A stretch of DNA of 64,000 nucleotides from UBA11865 sp041570195 (lineage in GTDB: Bacteria > Chloroflexota > Anaerolineae > Promineifilales > Promineifilaceae). Where the stretch lies: assembly GCA_041570195.1 (NCBI GenBank), contig JBFFWQ010000011.1, forward strand, positions 17,505 to 81,504. The letters are read 5' to 3'. Below the pieces are notes generated by a model. It did no database searches. It was not told where the DNA came from and saw nothing but the letters and a program-made list of their open reading frames with translations. Below, piece by piece: positions 16,706-26,200 of this stretch. Position 1 is the first letter of the stretch. Each line of letters begins with the position of its first letter. The translations under genes were made by a program, and so were the position numbers.

Positions 16706-18553
16706 TTACGGTGCGGTTATGGCGCAACGGAAACCCAGGTGCGCCCGGCGCACCGTAGGGTCATAGGAGCCTCGGCCGCTGACCCGAACCTGATCCTCGC
16801 TCGACAGCCAGGAACCACCGCGCAATGATTTAAACTCCCCATCCAAAGGCCCTAATGGATTTGTGTCTGCCGCGCTTTCATAGGCGCGCGGATCGTACCA
16901 GTCACTGACCCATTCCATGACGTTGCCAGACATGTCATACAGGCCCAGTGGCGAGCGTCCGTTTGGATAGCTGCCCACCGGCGCCGTATCAACGTGCCCG
17001 TCGTCAAACGTCGTATCGCGATCGTCTGCAGGGCAGTTGACATCGCAAAAGTTGACCAGGGTGCCGTCGAAGATGTCACCCCACGGGTAAGTGTGCTTAA
17101 TGCCCATTACCGGGTCAAATCCGGCCGCCCTCTCCCACTCAGCCTCTGATGGCAGCCTGGCGCCCCGCCAACTGCAAAAATCGCGGGCATCATTCCAATT
17201 CACGAAAATAACCGGATAGTCGTCATAGGCCACATCGCCGTAGTAAGACGGATGATAGGTTGCGCCCGTGCGGCCCGGCGACTGGCATTCGCCGGCTTCT
17301 ACGCACTGGGCATATTGGCCATTGGTGACCTCCGTCTCGTCAAGATAATAGGCATCTACGCGGATGATCTGGGAGGGCGCTTCGTCAGGCTCCGTTTCGT
17401 CGCTGCCCATGCGAAACGAACCACTTGGCACGTATACCATTTTGGCGCCGGTTTGCTCGTCGATAAGAGGAGCGGGTGTGGGAATTGGCGTGGCGCTCGG
17501 GGCCGGCGTCGGGGTCACGGTTGTAATGGCCGTCAGTGCGGCGACAATTTGAGACCGCAAAGTGGCCGTCGCCGCCACCTGTTGCTCCTGCACGGCCGGC
17601 GTTCTGCCGGCCAGGCTCAGACCGATTACCACGCCACCGACGATAAGCAGTATGGCGACTAGGGCAAAGATAGTCCGTTGCTCAATTTGCTTTCGCCGTG
17701 ACCGTTGGCGCACGGGCGTTTGAGCTTGGGCGTAGGCCCGTGCAGTACGCCGCGGCTCGCTTATTGCCAGGGCCGGCCGGCCAACGGGCCTCTCTAACGC
17801 CTTGGCAAAATCGCCGGCCGTTTCAAAACGCACTTCGGGCCGCAGATCCATTGCCCGGCTAGCAGCTACCGAAAGATAGGGTTCGACATCTGGATTTACT
17901 TCGCGAGCCGGAACCAGTGTTTCCAGGCCGCTCTCTCGCCGCAAGGCATCAGGCGGCGCTTTGTTTGTCAACAGGCTATACAGCGTAGCGCCTAATCCAT
18001 AGATGTCGCTTGCCGTGGTCACCACACCCGACATCTGTTGCTCTGGCGCCGTGTAGCCACCACTACCGGCGCTAAGACCCAGTCCAGGCAAGCCGGTATC
18101 GACGAGGAATAGCTCGCCATCCGGCCTGAGTCGCAAATTGACCGGCTTGATGTTCAAATGAAGCTGTTTCTTTTGGTGCAAATGGGTCAGCGGCCTGCAG
18201 GCGGCTTGCAGCCAGGCAATGATCAAATCGGACGGCAAGGGACCATATTGTTTCATTAGGTCCTGCAAGTCAACGCCACTTATGAAATCACTGACCAGGT
18301 ATTGGCCCGTATCATCCAGGCAAAAGTGATCCCGCACAGTCGGCAACTGGTCATGCTTTATATTGCTCAAACGGACGGCCTCCGCGCGGAAGAGCTTTTG
18401 GGTCTCAGCCGACGGATCCAGATATTCCTTGATCGCCACATCTTGCCGGTCATTCAAGTCCCAGGCGCGATAAACGGCGCCGTTGGCACTTTCGGCCAGC
18501 AGGTTGACCACGCGATAACGCTTGTTCAGAATCTCGCCGGGTAGAAGGGGCAT
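16706..18553 (-). CDS. probable pseudokinase fused through a membrane helix to a formylglycine-enzyme-like (FGE-sulfatase) domain
   Basis: Residues about 10-265 have a Ser/Thr kinase fold, but several key residues are changed. The glycine loop reads LAESANGAVYRA, lacking the GxGxxG glycines. The catalytic HRD is HLN (LHLNIKPVNLRL), so the base Asp is Asn. DFG is replaced by DTG. The ATP-anchoring Lys in VAIKEY remains. A basic stretch and one membrane helix (FALVAILLIVGGVVIGLSLA, about 297-316) follow. Then comes a Thr/Pro linker and an extracytoplasmic FGE-type domain (MVYVPSGSFRMGSD, DETEVTNGQYAQC, RLPSEAEWERAA, GNVMEWVSDWYD, LRGGSWLS, HLGFRCA). ATG 18553 follows the Nudix stop by two bases. 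Confidence 0.85.
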   Translation of the reverse strand: MPLLPGEILNKRYRVVNLLAESANGAVYRAWDLNDRQDVAIKEYLDPSAETQKLFRAEAVRLSNIKHDQLPTVRDHFCLDDTGQYLVSDFISGVDLQDLMKQYGPLPSDLIIAWLQAACRPLTHLHQKKQLHLNIKPVNLRLRPDGELFLVDTGLPGLGLSAGSGGYTAPEQQMSGVVTTASDIYGLGATLYSLLTNKAPPDALRRESGLETLVPAREVNPDVEPYLSVAASRAMDLRPEVRFETAGDFAKALERPVGRPALAISEPRRTARAYAQAQTPVRQRSRRKQIEQRTIFALVAILLIVGGVVIGLSLAGRTPAVQEQQVAATATLRSQIVAALTAITTVTPTPAPSATPIPTPAPLIDEQTGAKMVYVPSGSFRMGSDETEPDEAPSQIIRVDAYYLDETEVTNGQYAQCVEAGECQSPGRTGATYHPSYYGDVAYDDYPVIFVNWNDARDFCSWRGARLPSEAEWERAAGFDPVMGIKHTYPWGDIFDGTLVNFCDVNCPADDRDTTFDDGHVDTAPVGSYPNGRSPLGLYDMSGNVMEWVSDWYDPRAYESAADTNPLGPLDGEFKSLRGGSWLSSEDQVRVSGRGSYDPTVRRAHLGFRCAITAP

Positions 18554-18555
18554 TG

Positions 18556-19152
18556 TCAACCGGCCTCTTCAAATCGCGCCAGTCGCTCCGAAGCAGGTCC
18601 GGAGTCGCCAGCAACCGGCCGTTGTAGCAGATCGGCTTCGTGATAAGGTATCCTTGCTGCACCGGCAAATCGCTGCAGCATCACGTAGTCGCTGGCGACA
18701 ATGGCCTGTTTCAGATGTAAATCGTCGATCTGGCGGCTAGTAAACCAGGCCACCGCACCTTCCTGCTGCTCGCGGGCCTCTCCGTCCTGGACATCAACCT
18801 GGCACACGAACAGCAAGAAATGGGCCGCGCCGGATCCTTCACTTTCGGCTGGCCCCAACCTCTCGCTCACAATCCCGTGCAGGGCCACGAATTCCGCATC
18901 GAGTCCGGTCTCCTGGCTGACTTCGCGAACAGCGGCGGTAACCAGTGTCTCGCCGAATTCCCATTTGCCGCCTACCAGAGCCCAGCGTCCCTGGTAAGGC
19001 GCGCCGGCGCGCCGGATGAGCAAGTAACTGGCTTCAGATTGCTCGACCATTCCGATCTTTGGCCGGCGAATGATGGCAATAGCAATTGGCGCTGGCATCG
19101 TTTGCTGACGCCAGCGGCCTTCTATTGGTGTGTCTTGCAGAGCTTCGAACAT
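18556..19152 (-). CDS. Nudix hydrolase
   Basis: Hydrolyses a nucleoside-diphosphate-linked compound; the substrate cannot be told from sequence. The Nudix box lies in GGKWEFGETLVTAAVREVSQE followed by TGL, matching G-x5-E-x7-RE-V-x-x-E-x-G-L with Gln at the first of the two central Glu positions. Residues after it form a typical beta-strand FLLFVCQV region and an acidic EEG turn. The open frame extends to a TTG at 19188, but I prefer the ATG at 19152, and a still later Met at 19098 is possible. The stop nearly touches the kinase-FGE start, so the two genes are probably co-transcribed. Confidence 0.85.
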   Translation of the reverse strand: MFEALQDTPIEGRWRQQTMPAPIAIAIIRRPKIGMVEQSEASYLLIRRAGAPYQGRWALVGGKWEFGETLVTAAVREVSQETGLDAEFVALHGIVSERLGPAESEGSGAAHFLLFVCQVDVQDGEAREQQEGAVAWFTSRQIDDLHLKQAIVASDYVMLQRFAGAARIPYHEADLLQRPVAGDSGPASERLARFEEAG

Positions 19153-19265
19153 AGGCAAGTTGATCGCGTTCTCCCGAGTGCTCGGCAACCAGTGTATCGT
19201 GGATCAACAGCCGGCACCACCCGGTTCATTGGTCCCTAATCAGCTACAATAGGCTAGAAAAAAAC

Positions 19266-20156
19266 ATGAATTCGCAAAATGAAAGATCATTGACGAACGC
19301 CTTGTGGCGCCTTTATCGACGGCCCGAACGCCCAATCCCCTGGGCCTTTGGCGGCAATTTGCCGTGGAACGATCCGGCCTTCTCTGAACGGATGTTACGC
19401 GAGCACCTGGATGAATCCCATGGAGCCGCCTCGCGTCAGGAGCCTGAACGCAGGCTGGTAGTTGAGTGGCTCTGGTCGAGGCTAGCCCTTACTCCAGGCG
19501 CTCGGGTGCTAGATGTGACTTGCGGCCCAGGTCTGTATGCCGTTGCATTGGCCGAACGAGGCTGCCAGATGACAGGGGTCGACTTCGGTCCGGCATCAAT
19601 AGCCTATGCCAGGCTATTGGCCGAAGAGAGGAATGTGACCGAGCACTGTGACTTCGTCGAAGTAGATGTGCGCCAAATGGCCTTCGACGACGGTCAATTC
19701 GATGACGCCCTGTTCTTATACGGTCAATTGTCCGTCTTCACGGTGGACGAGGCGGGCGCCTTGCTGACCAAGATCGCCGGCAATTTGCGGCCGGGCGGGC
19801 GACTTGTCGTTGAGTTATTAACGCCAGACCGCCTGGACAAGAAGGACGGTTCCTGGTGGTTCACTGACGACAAGGGATTGTGGGGCGATGCGCCCTTCCT
19901 GCACCTGGGCGAGCGTTTCTGGTTAGAAGAAGAGCAGATCATCGTCGAGCGATTCTACACCCTGGATCTGGAAAGCGGGGCCATGGACGAGGTCATCCTG
20001 TGCGATCAGAGTTATTCAGCATCAGAAATGGTCGAGTTGATGAGGAGTGCGGGATTTTCGACTGTGGAGGTACTGCCAGCTTGGGACGGGCTAGAGCTTT
20101 ACGACGCGCCAGAGTGGACGATTTATGTGGCTCACAAAGCCCCGGCCGGCAATTAA
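19266..20156 (+). CDS. class I SAM-dependent methyltransferase
   Basis: 296 residues. The SAM-binding motif I reads VLDVTCGPGLYAVALAERG (about 79-97), followed by the acidic turn GVDFGPASIAYAR, motif post-I CDFVEVDVRQMAF and a motif IV/V region LRPGGRLVVELLT. The C-terminal half (WWFTDDKGLWGDAPFLHLGE) is typical of small-molecule methyltransferases with a beta-sheet cap. The substrate is unknown. Neighbours give no help: a Nudix gene diverges on the left and a YihY gene converges on the right. Confidence 0.87.
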   Translation: MNSQNERSLTNALWRLYRRPERPIPWAFGGNLPWNDPAFSERMLREHLDESHGAASRQEPERRLVVEWLWSRLALTPGARVLDVTCGPGLYAVALAERGCQMTGVDFGPASIAYARLLAEERNVTEHCDFVEVDVRQMAFDDGQFDDALFLYGQLSVFTVDEAGALLTKIAGNLRPGGRLVVELLTPDRLDKKDGSWWFTDDKGLWGDAPFLHLGERFWLEEEQIIVERFYTLDLESGAMDEVILCDQSYSASEMVELMRSAGFSTVEVLPAWDGLELYDAPEWTIYVAHKAPAGN

Positions 20157-20193
20157 ACCACAGAGGGCTATCCAGATAGTGTTACCATTCCCT

Positions 20194-21252
20194 TCAACTA
20201 GCCTCCGGTTCAGCCTCTGACTCGTCGACTACTTCCTCTTTCAGGCCCTTGTCCGTCTCCGTGTGACCAGGTAGCTTCCTTTCCTGCACCGGCTCACCCA
20301 TTTCCTCTTGGTCATCATCTTGCTCCAGCAGGGTCTTGTTGACCGCCACCGTGTATTCGGCCGGCGTGATTTTCGAACCGTAGCGCGTCGCGTACATGTA
20401 TGTGAACTCCGCCCCATACATGAAGATCTGCGACGAGTAATAGAACCACAGCAACAATACGATCAACGAGCCAGCCGCCCCGGCAAAACTACTGGTGTAA
20501 AAGCGAAAGTATATGCTAAGAACCACCGTGCCGACGCCAAACAGCAAGGAGGTAAAAGCCGCGCCGACAAATACATCTCGCCAGGTGATCTCTACGTCTG
20601 GCAATATGCGATAGAACGCGGCGAATAGCAAGGTAGTGATACAGAACAGCAAGATGGACTGGCTTAACTGCAAGACACGAAAATCCGGTAATATATCCAG
20701 CGTTTCGGGCACTAATGAGGTGATCACCGGTACAAAGATAGAAACGGCCGCATTGGCCAATAGGTAAAGAACGAGCAGCGCACCGGCAATGAAGACGATG
20801 AGAAAGGCCAACGCTCTGCGCCTGGCTTCCATGACGATGCCGCCTTTAGCGATCGGCCGGACACCCCAAATCGTATTAAGAGCTTCGTGAAGGTAGTTGA
20901 ATATATTGGAAGCGCCCCACAGCGTAATCACCAGGCCGACGATCGAGATGAGAGGCAACGACGAACTCATAGCGGTGCTCTCGGACGTGTCCTCAACCAG
21001 GCTCAGGATAAAATCGGCCATTTCCGGGCCAAGAATGTCGGCGAGCAGGTCACCCAACTCGCCGCCGATGCCGATTTCCACCACGAACCTTTCAGCCAGC
21101 GCACCCAGGACTCCGGTCAGGACAAATAGCAATGGCGCCAGCGAAAACAGCGTATAGTAGGACAGAGCGGCCGCCATGCGCATGGCCCGATCCTCAAGCC
21201 ACTTCTGGTAGGTATCGACGAAAAACGTCGCGAAGCTCTTCACTCTCGCCAT
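20194..21252 (-). CDS. YihY/BrkB family integral membrane protein
   Basis: 352 residues with about six membrane helices. Family marks are RMAAALSYYTLFSLAPLLFVLTG near the N-terminus, NTIWGVRPIAKGG, and VTWRDVF-type and LIVLLLWFYYSSQIFMYGAEF blocks. This family used to be called ribonuclease BN by mistake; its true function is unclear, and transport has been proposed. The tail after residue 310 is hydrophilic and very acidic (DDDQEEMGEP, ending SEAEPEAS). Confidence 0.9.
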   Translation of the reverse strand: MARVKSFATFFVDTYQKWLEDRAMRMAAALSYYTLFSLAPLLFVLTGVLGALAERFVVEIGIGGELGDLLADILGPEMADFILSLVEDTSESTAMSSSLPLISIVGLVITLWGASNIFNYLHEALNTIWGVRPIAKGGIVMEARRRALAFLIVFIAGALLVLYLLANAAVSIFVPVITSLVPETLDILPDFRVLQLSQSILLFCITTLLFAAFYRILPDVEITWRDVFVGAAFTSLLFGVGTVVLSIYFRFYTSSFAGAAGSLIVLLLWFYYSSQIFMYGAEFTYMYATRYGSKITPAEYTVAVNKTLLEQDDDQEEMGEPVQERKLPGHTETDKGLKEEVVDESEAEPEAS

Positions 21253-21330
21253 GTCAGGCCCAGTATAACATAAGCGCAGGCGCGCTACAGCCTACCTGCC
21301 ACCTGCCTCATTCCCCCAGCTGCCCGCCAC

Positions 21331-22485
21331 TTACTCCAATGCCTGCAACAAATCGGCGATCAAATCTTCCGGATTCTCGATTCCAACTGATAAGCGCACG
21401 AGTCCTGGGTCAATCGCCAGCGGCGATTCTGCCACCGAAGCGTGGGTCATTGGCGCCGGCAATTCGATAAGCGATTCGACGCCGCCCAAAGACTCGGCAA
21501 GGGTGAACAATTTCGTTCGCGTGGCAATGGCCCGGGCAGCTTCCTCGCCGTCATGGAGCAGGAAGCAAACCATGCCGCCAAACTCCTTCATTTGTTTACG
21601 AGCCAGCCCGTGTTGTGGATGATCTTCCAACCCTGGGTAAATGACGCTCTTGACTGCCGGGTGCTCGACGAGAAAGTCGGCCACTTGCCCGGCGTTGCGG
21701 CTATGGGCTGCCATGCGAAGAGCCAGGGTCTTGATACCACGTAGCGTTAGGAAACAGTCCATTGGTCCGGGAATAGCGCCGACGGCATTTTGCAGGAATT
21801 TCAATTCCTCGTAGGCGGCCGGATCGTTGAGCACAATCACCCCGCCCACCACGTCGGAATGGCCGCCCAGATACTTGGTCGTACTGTGAACGACGAAATC
21901 AGCCCCTAGGGTTAACGGCTGCTGCAAGGCAGGCGAAGCGAAGGTATTGTCTACACCTAGCCAGGCCCCAGCCTCTTTGGCGATGGCCGCAACCCGGCGG
22001 ATATCGATCAATTGTAACGTTGGATTGGTCGGCGTCTCCAACCAGATGAGTTTCGTATTGGATCGTACGGCCGCGGCGAAAGCTTCGGCGTTGGCGGCAT
22101 GCACAAAGGTAAATTCAATGCCATACCCAGAGAGGATCTTGTCGAACAGCCGAAATACGCCGCCGTAGACGTCGTCGCCACAAATGACGTGCTGACCCGG
22201 TTTGATAAGGCGCAGCAAGGTGTCGATGGCCGCCATACCTGAGGCGAAAGCCAGGGCATACTGACCTCTTTCGAGGATCGCCATCGCCTGCTGCAGAGCC
22301 GTGCGGGTTGGGTTGTCTGTCCGTGAGTACTCATAACCCTTGTGACGGCCGACGTCATCCTGGGCATAGGTTGACGTCTGGTAGATAGGCGTCATGACCG
22401 CGCCGCTTGTTGGATCAGGTTCTATGCCCGCATGAACAGCTTGGGTTTCAATATGATAATCTCGAGAGTCATCGCCCTTGGTCAT
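21331..22485 (-). CDS. PLP-dependent Cys/Met metabolism enzyme (cystathionine gamma-synthase/lyase family)
   Basis: Trans-sulfuration enzyme of the Cys_Met_Meta_PP family, 384 residues. The N-terminus has TQAVHAGIEPDPTSGAVMTP and YEYSRTDNPTRTALQ. The PLP lysine lies in VVHSTTKYLGGHSDVVGG. SLGGVESLIELPAPMTHAS and the C-terminal LVRLSVGIENPEDLIADL are typical. Sequence alone does not separate synthase from lyase. No other sulfur genes are adjacent, but the MshC-like ligase at 13.2 kb also uses cysteine. The gene is intact. Confidence 0.9.
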   Translation of the reverse strand: MTKGDDSRDYHIETQAVHAGIEPDPTSGAVMTPIYQTSTYAQDDVGRHKGYEYSRTDNPTRTALQQAMAILERGQYALAFASGMAAIDTLLRLIKPGQHVICGDDVYGGVFRLFDKILSGYGIEFTFVHAANAEAFAAAVRSNTKLIWLETPTNPTLQLIDIRRVAAIAKEAGAWLGVDNTFASPALQQPLTLGADFVVHSTTKYLGGHSDVVGGVIVLNDPAAYEELKFLQNAVGAIPGPMDCFLTLRGIKTLALRMAAHSRNAGQVADFLVEHPAVKSVIYPGLEDHPQHGLARKQMKEFGGMVCFLLHDGEEAARAIATRTKLFTLAESLGGVESLIELPAPMTHASVAESPLAIDPGLVRLSVGIENPEDLIADLLQALE

Positions 22486-22582
22486 ACACTTCAGCCTTGA
22501 GTATGTGCGGCTATAGGCAAACAGCCCAATTTGCTATTGGGCTGCCGGCAATAGCTGTGATCCAGCACGCTTATTTGATGGG

Positions 22583-22932
22583 TTACGACTTGGCCGCCGG
22601 CCCGTAATACTGCGCCTCGCCAAAACGCAAATACGGCACAAACAAGAATGTAAACAAGATCAGTCCAATCGCGAATCCGATCCCACGATCAAAGGACTTG
22701 GCCAGGTCGATGTTCATGATAATCCAGATGACCAGGCCGACGCCGGGAATGAAGTACTAGGATGATCCACCAGCCCGGGCGGCCGACTATCTTGCAGAAC
22801 CCAGATATTGTAAATCGGGATGATGGCTTTTTATCCGGCCTCGCCAGCCTTAACAAAGACCTGTCACCATCCCACAACGTAAGCTACGAACAATAGCAGA
22901 CCAATGCAGGAGAAAGTTAGCGAGTATATGCC
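22583..22932 (-). pseudogene. decayed small membrane protein gene (DUF5684-like)
   Basis: Reading the minus strand across three frames recovers one protein. It has a membrane helix (LLLFVAYVVGW), VKAGEAG, KAIIPIYNIWVL, KIVGRPGWWIILV, GVGLVIWIIMNIDLAKSF and GIGFAIGLILFTFLFVPYLRFG, and ends at 22583. This pattern matches the DUF5684 family. Lesions are a TGA at 22864-22866, a TAA at 22831-22833 where the family has Trp, a two-base loss near 22793 and another frame change near 22750. The match to the family is from memory; the broken frames are read directly. The original start is not recognisable. Confidence 0.7.
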
Positions 22933-23215
22933 GAAAAGAAATCAAGAAAGTCTTGCTGGGCCAGCAACGGTACACTGAAATCGGCGATCAGAAACACTCT
23001 GTTCCTCCTTGTCGGATAGGCGGCTCAATGCCAGATCGCGCCGTCTACCAATGTCGAAGTTTATCACGAGCGGAAAAAAAGCGTCAATCGGGCAAACAGT
23101 CAGGCTGCGGATACGCCCCGACCGTGCAGCCAGCCGATACGTGGCGGCCAACAGACGCGCCCCCCAATCTGGACAGAATCAGCCAAACGAGTTATTCGTT
23201 GGTCGGAATGTGCTC

Positions 23216-26200
23216 ATGACCACGAATGTCGAGACGGCAGAGGGAACGGTAGACAACGGCCTAGTCGGCCTGGCGCCGCTCGCGGCCGGTGCTTTGGTGG
23301 CCACCCTTTCTTTTGTCGGCGGCCTGTCGGCCGGCCGCATCCTGTATGAGTGGCTATTTCCAGCGCTACTATGGTTGGGCAGGCCATTACCTGGCCTGAT
23401 GGTCGCGGCAGGAATAGCGCTGCTAGGCTGGTTCTTTTGGCGGTGGCTCGCCCGATCTCTGGCGCAGCGCAGATCTGAGCAGCCTCCAGACATTCAAAAG
23501 GAGTCCGTTTGGACGGCACTGATTCCCTTTTTGCCCCTTATTCTTAACCTCGCTTATCTCTTCGACCCGGCCGTTCATCTTCAGCGCAGTCGCCTTCTCT
23601 TCCTGGCTAGCCTGTGGCTGGCGGCCGTCTTTCTGGCCAGGTTGCTCAGCCAGCCGGCTACCTGGCGCTGGCTGGCCTATATCCTGATCATCGGCTTCCT
23701 GTTGCCGGTTTACCTGGCTACGATGGGTCAAACGGTAGGTACGGCCGATACCTTCGAGTTCCAGGTGATCGTACCCCAACTAGGCATCGTTCATCCCACC
23801 GGCTATCCGCTGTACTTGCTATTGGCCAAGCCCTTCACCTGGCTGCCGCTGAATGAGGTCGCCTGGCGCGTGAATCTGGCCACGCTGCTCTTCGGCCTGG
23901 CCGCCGTCTGCTTGTTGTATACCGTTGGTCGGCGCTTGCTTGGCTGGAGCATTCCAGCCCTGTTGGCCGCGGTCACCTTTGGCCTGGCGCCCACCTTCTG
24001 GAGCCAGTCTATCAATGCCGAAGTCTACTCCTTGCACGCCCTGATCGTAGCCACTGTCTTGCTGCTCATGCGCGAGATTGGCAACTGGAGGTTAGTGTTT
24101 AGTGGGCAGTGGGCAGTAGGCAGTGATCGCTGGACGCAAAACGGCGGCAGCTATGTACTAACTACCAACCACCAACCACTGACTACGGATGGTCAATCAC
24201 GTGCACGTCATCCCTTCTATTTCACAGTGCTGCTGGCTCTCACGCTTGGGCTCGGCTTGGCCAATCATTTGACAACGGTCATATTGTTGCCGGCCGCCGC
24301 GCTGGCGGTTTTCTTTGCCTGGCGGGCCGGCCGGTTCCGAGAGGCGCCATTTTCCGGTTTCTGGTCAGTCATCGCCATCGTTGGGGCACTCTGTTTACCA
24401 TTGTTGCTGTATACCTATTTGCCCATTCGCTGGGCGGCAGTAAATGGTGAACCAATGGGACTGGAGCGCTTCGTCGACTGGGTGATCGGCGGCCGTTTCC
24501 AGGGAGCGTTGCAGCTCAACGCCTGGCTCAGGGACAGCGCCCGCTACCAGATTGTCGGCCGGCTGATGCTAGACGAATGGCCGGTCGCCTGGGGTCTGCT
24601 ACTCATCGTGGTAGGGTCAATATTCCTCTTCTTCCGCCAATGGCGCTACGCCCTAATCCTGGCCATCACCTGGATAGGCTACAGCTTCTACGCCCTCAAC
24701 TACTATGTCCCCGATCTGGCCGTGTTTCTCATTCCCGCTTATCTGATCATGACCTTGTTCTGGGCCGCTGGCCTGGTGGCCATCATGGCCTCCATCCCAC
24801 GGCTGATACCGACTGCCGGGACATACTTCGTTGCCTTGCTACAGGCGCTAGTCGTCCTAATCGCGCTTACTCCGGCCTTTTTGATGGCCGTTGGACAAAC
24901 ATGGCCGGCCGTCGACAGTTCCCGCGATGACGGCCGCTCCAATTGGGCTAGAAACGTGCTAGATCTACCCATCCCATCCGGGGCGGCCATCCTAGCCGAC
25001 AGCGACAAGTTTCCGCCTTTATACTACCTGCAACAAGCTGAGGGAAAACGACCAGACCTGGACATCGTCGTCCTGCCCGACGAGGGCGCCTACCGGGCTG
25101 AGGTAGAGGCCCGGACAGCAGCCGGACAGCCGGTCTATCTGGCCCGCTTCTTGCCGGGACTCGAAAGCATATACCATCTGCGCTCCCTCGGACCGTTGAC
25201 CGAAGTTGGTCTCACCCCGGCCACGCCGGCGCCGGCCGGGGAAGAGCTTCCAGACGTCTCGTTCGGTGCCATTCAGCTCCTTGATTATCAATTGGCGCTG
25301 TCGTCGCCCTTCGTCGAGGGTGAATCGGCGATTACTCTATTCTGGCAGGCAACTGAGCCCCTGAATGACCAACTGCATGTTTACATGCGCTGGGCCGGAG
25401 AATCATTCGTTGGCCCATCCAGGAGCCAACATCCGGCCGGCAACACTTATCCAACCGTGGCCTGGCAAGTCGGCGAGGTGGTTCCTGATTATCACGAGTT
25501 ACCCCGACCGCTTCTCGCCGGATCGGAACGGGTTGCCCTGCAAGCAGCCCTGGCGGCGCCCTTTACGCCGGCCGAAGAGCTGGACTGGCAAACGATCACG
25601 ACAGTCGATTGGCAAGCGAGCGAACCGGCGCTCATAATCGACCCGCTGCGCATGCAATTGGGGCCGCTCGATCTTGACGGAGCGGCCATGGTTGAGCCAG
25701 CCCGCAGCGAGGGATCAACAAAGGTACAGCTCACCGGTTACGCCAACACCCCGGATTCACTGTTAATGGCAATCGTACCGGCCGGCAGCGATCCAGGGGG
25801 CGCCGACTGGCAGCTGGTGAACCCGGTCATCATCCCAGGCGATCCTGCCCAATCGGGCAACAGGCATCGTCTAAGCTGGACCGGTCGCTTTGATGCTGGG
25901 CTGCCAGTTGGCAGCTACGACATCTTGGCCGCTCATGGCGCCCAACCCGCATCATGCGGTTGGTTGGCCCGGCGGACGGACAACTGCGTCATTGGCCAGG
26001 TCGATCTGAGCAACTTTGCCCTACCGGCCGGTGCTGCTAATTTCGGAGATAAGATCGCCTTGCTCGCGGTCGATGTACCAGACAGGGCATTGCGGCCAGC
26101 CGGAGAACTACCGCTCACACTGTCCTGGCAGGCGCTGGCTCCCATGAGCGAGAATTACACCGTATTCGTCCAGGTGCTGGATGCCAGTGATCGGATTGTG

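Noticed and set aside
23009..23215. N-terminal extension of 69 codons on the DUF2723 gene
   Set aside because: The extension is arginine-rich and unlike a membrane protein start, and the ATG at 23216 leads into a normal first segment.
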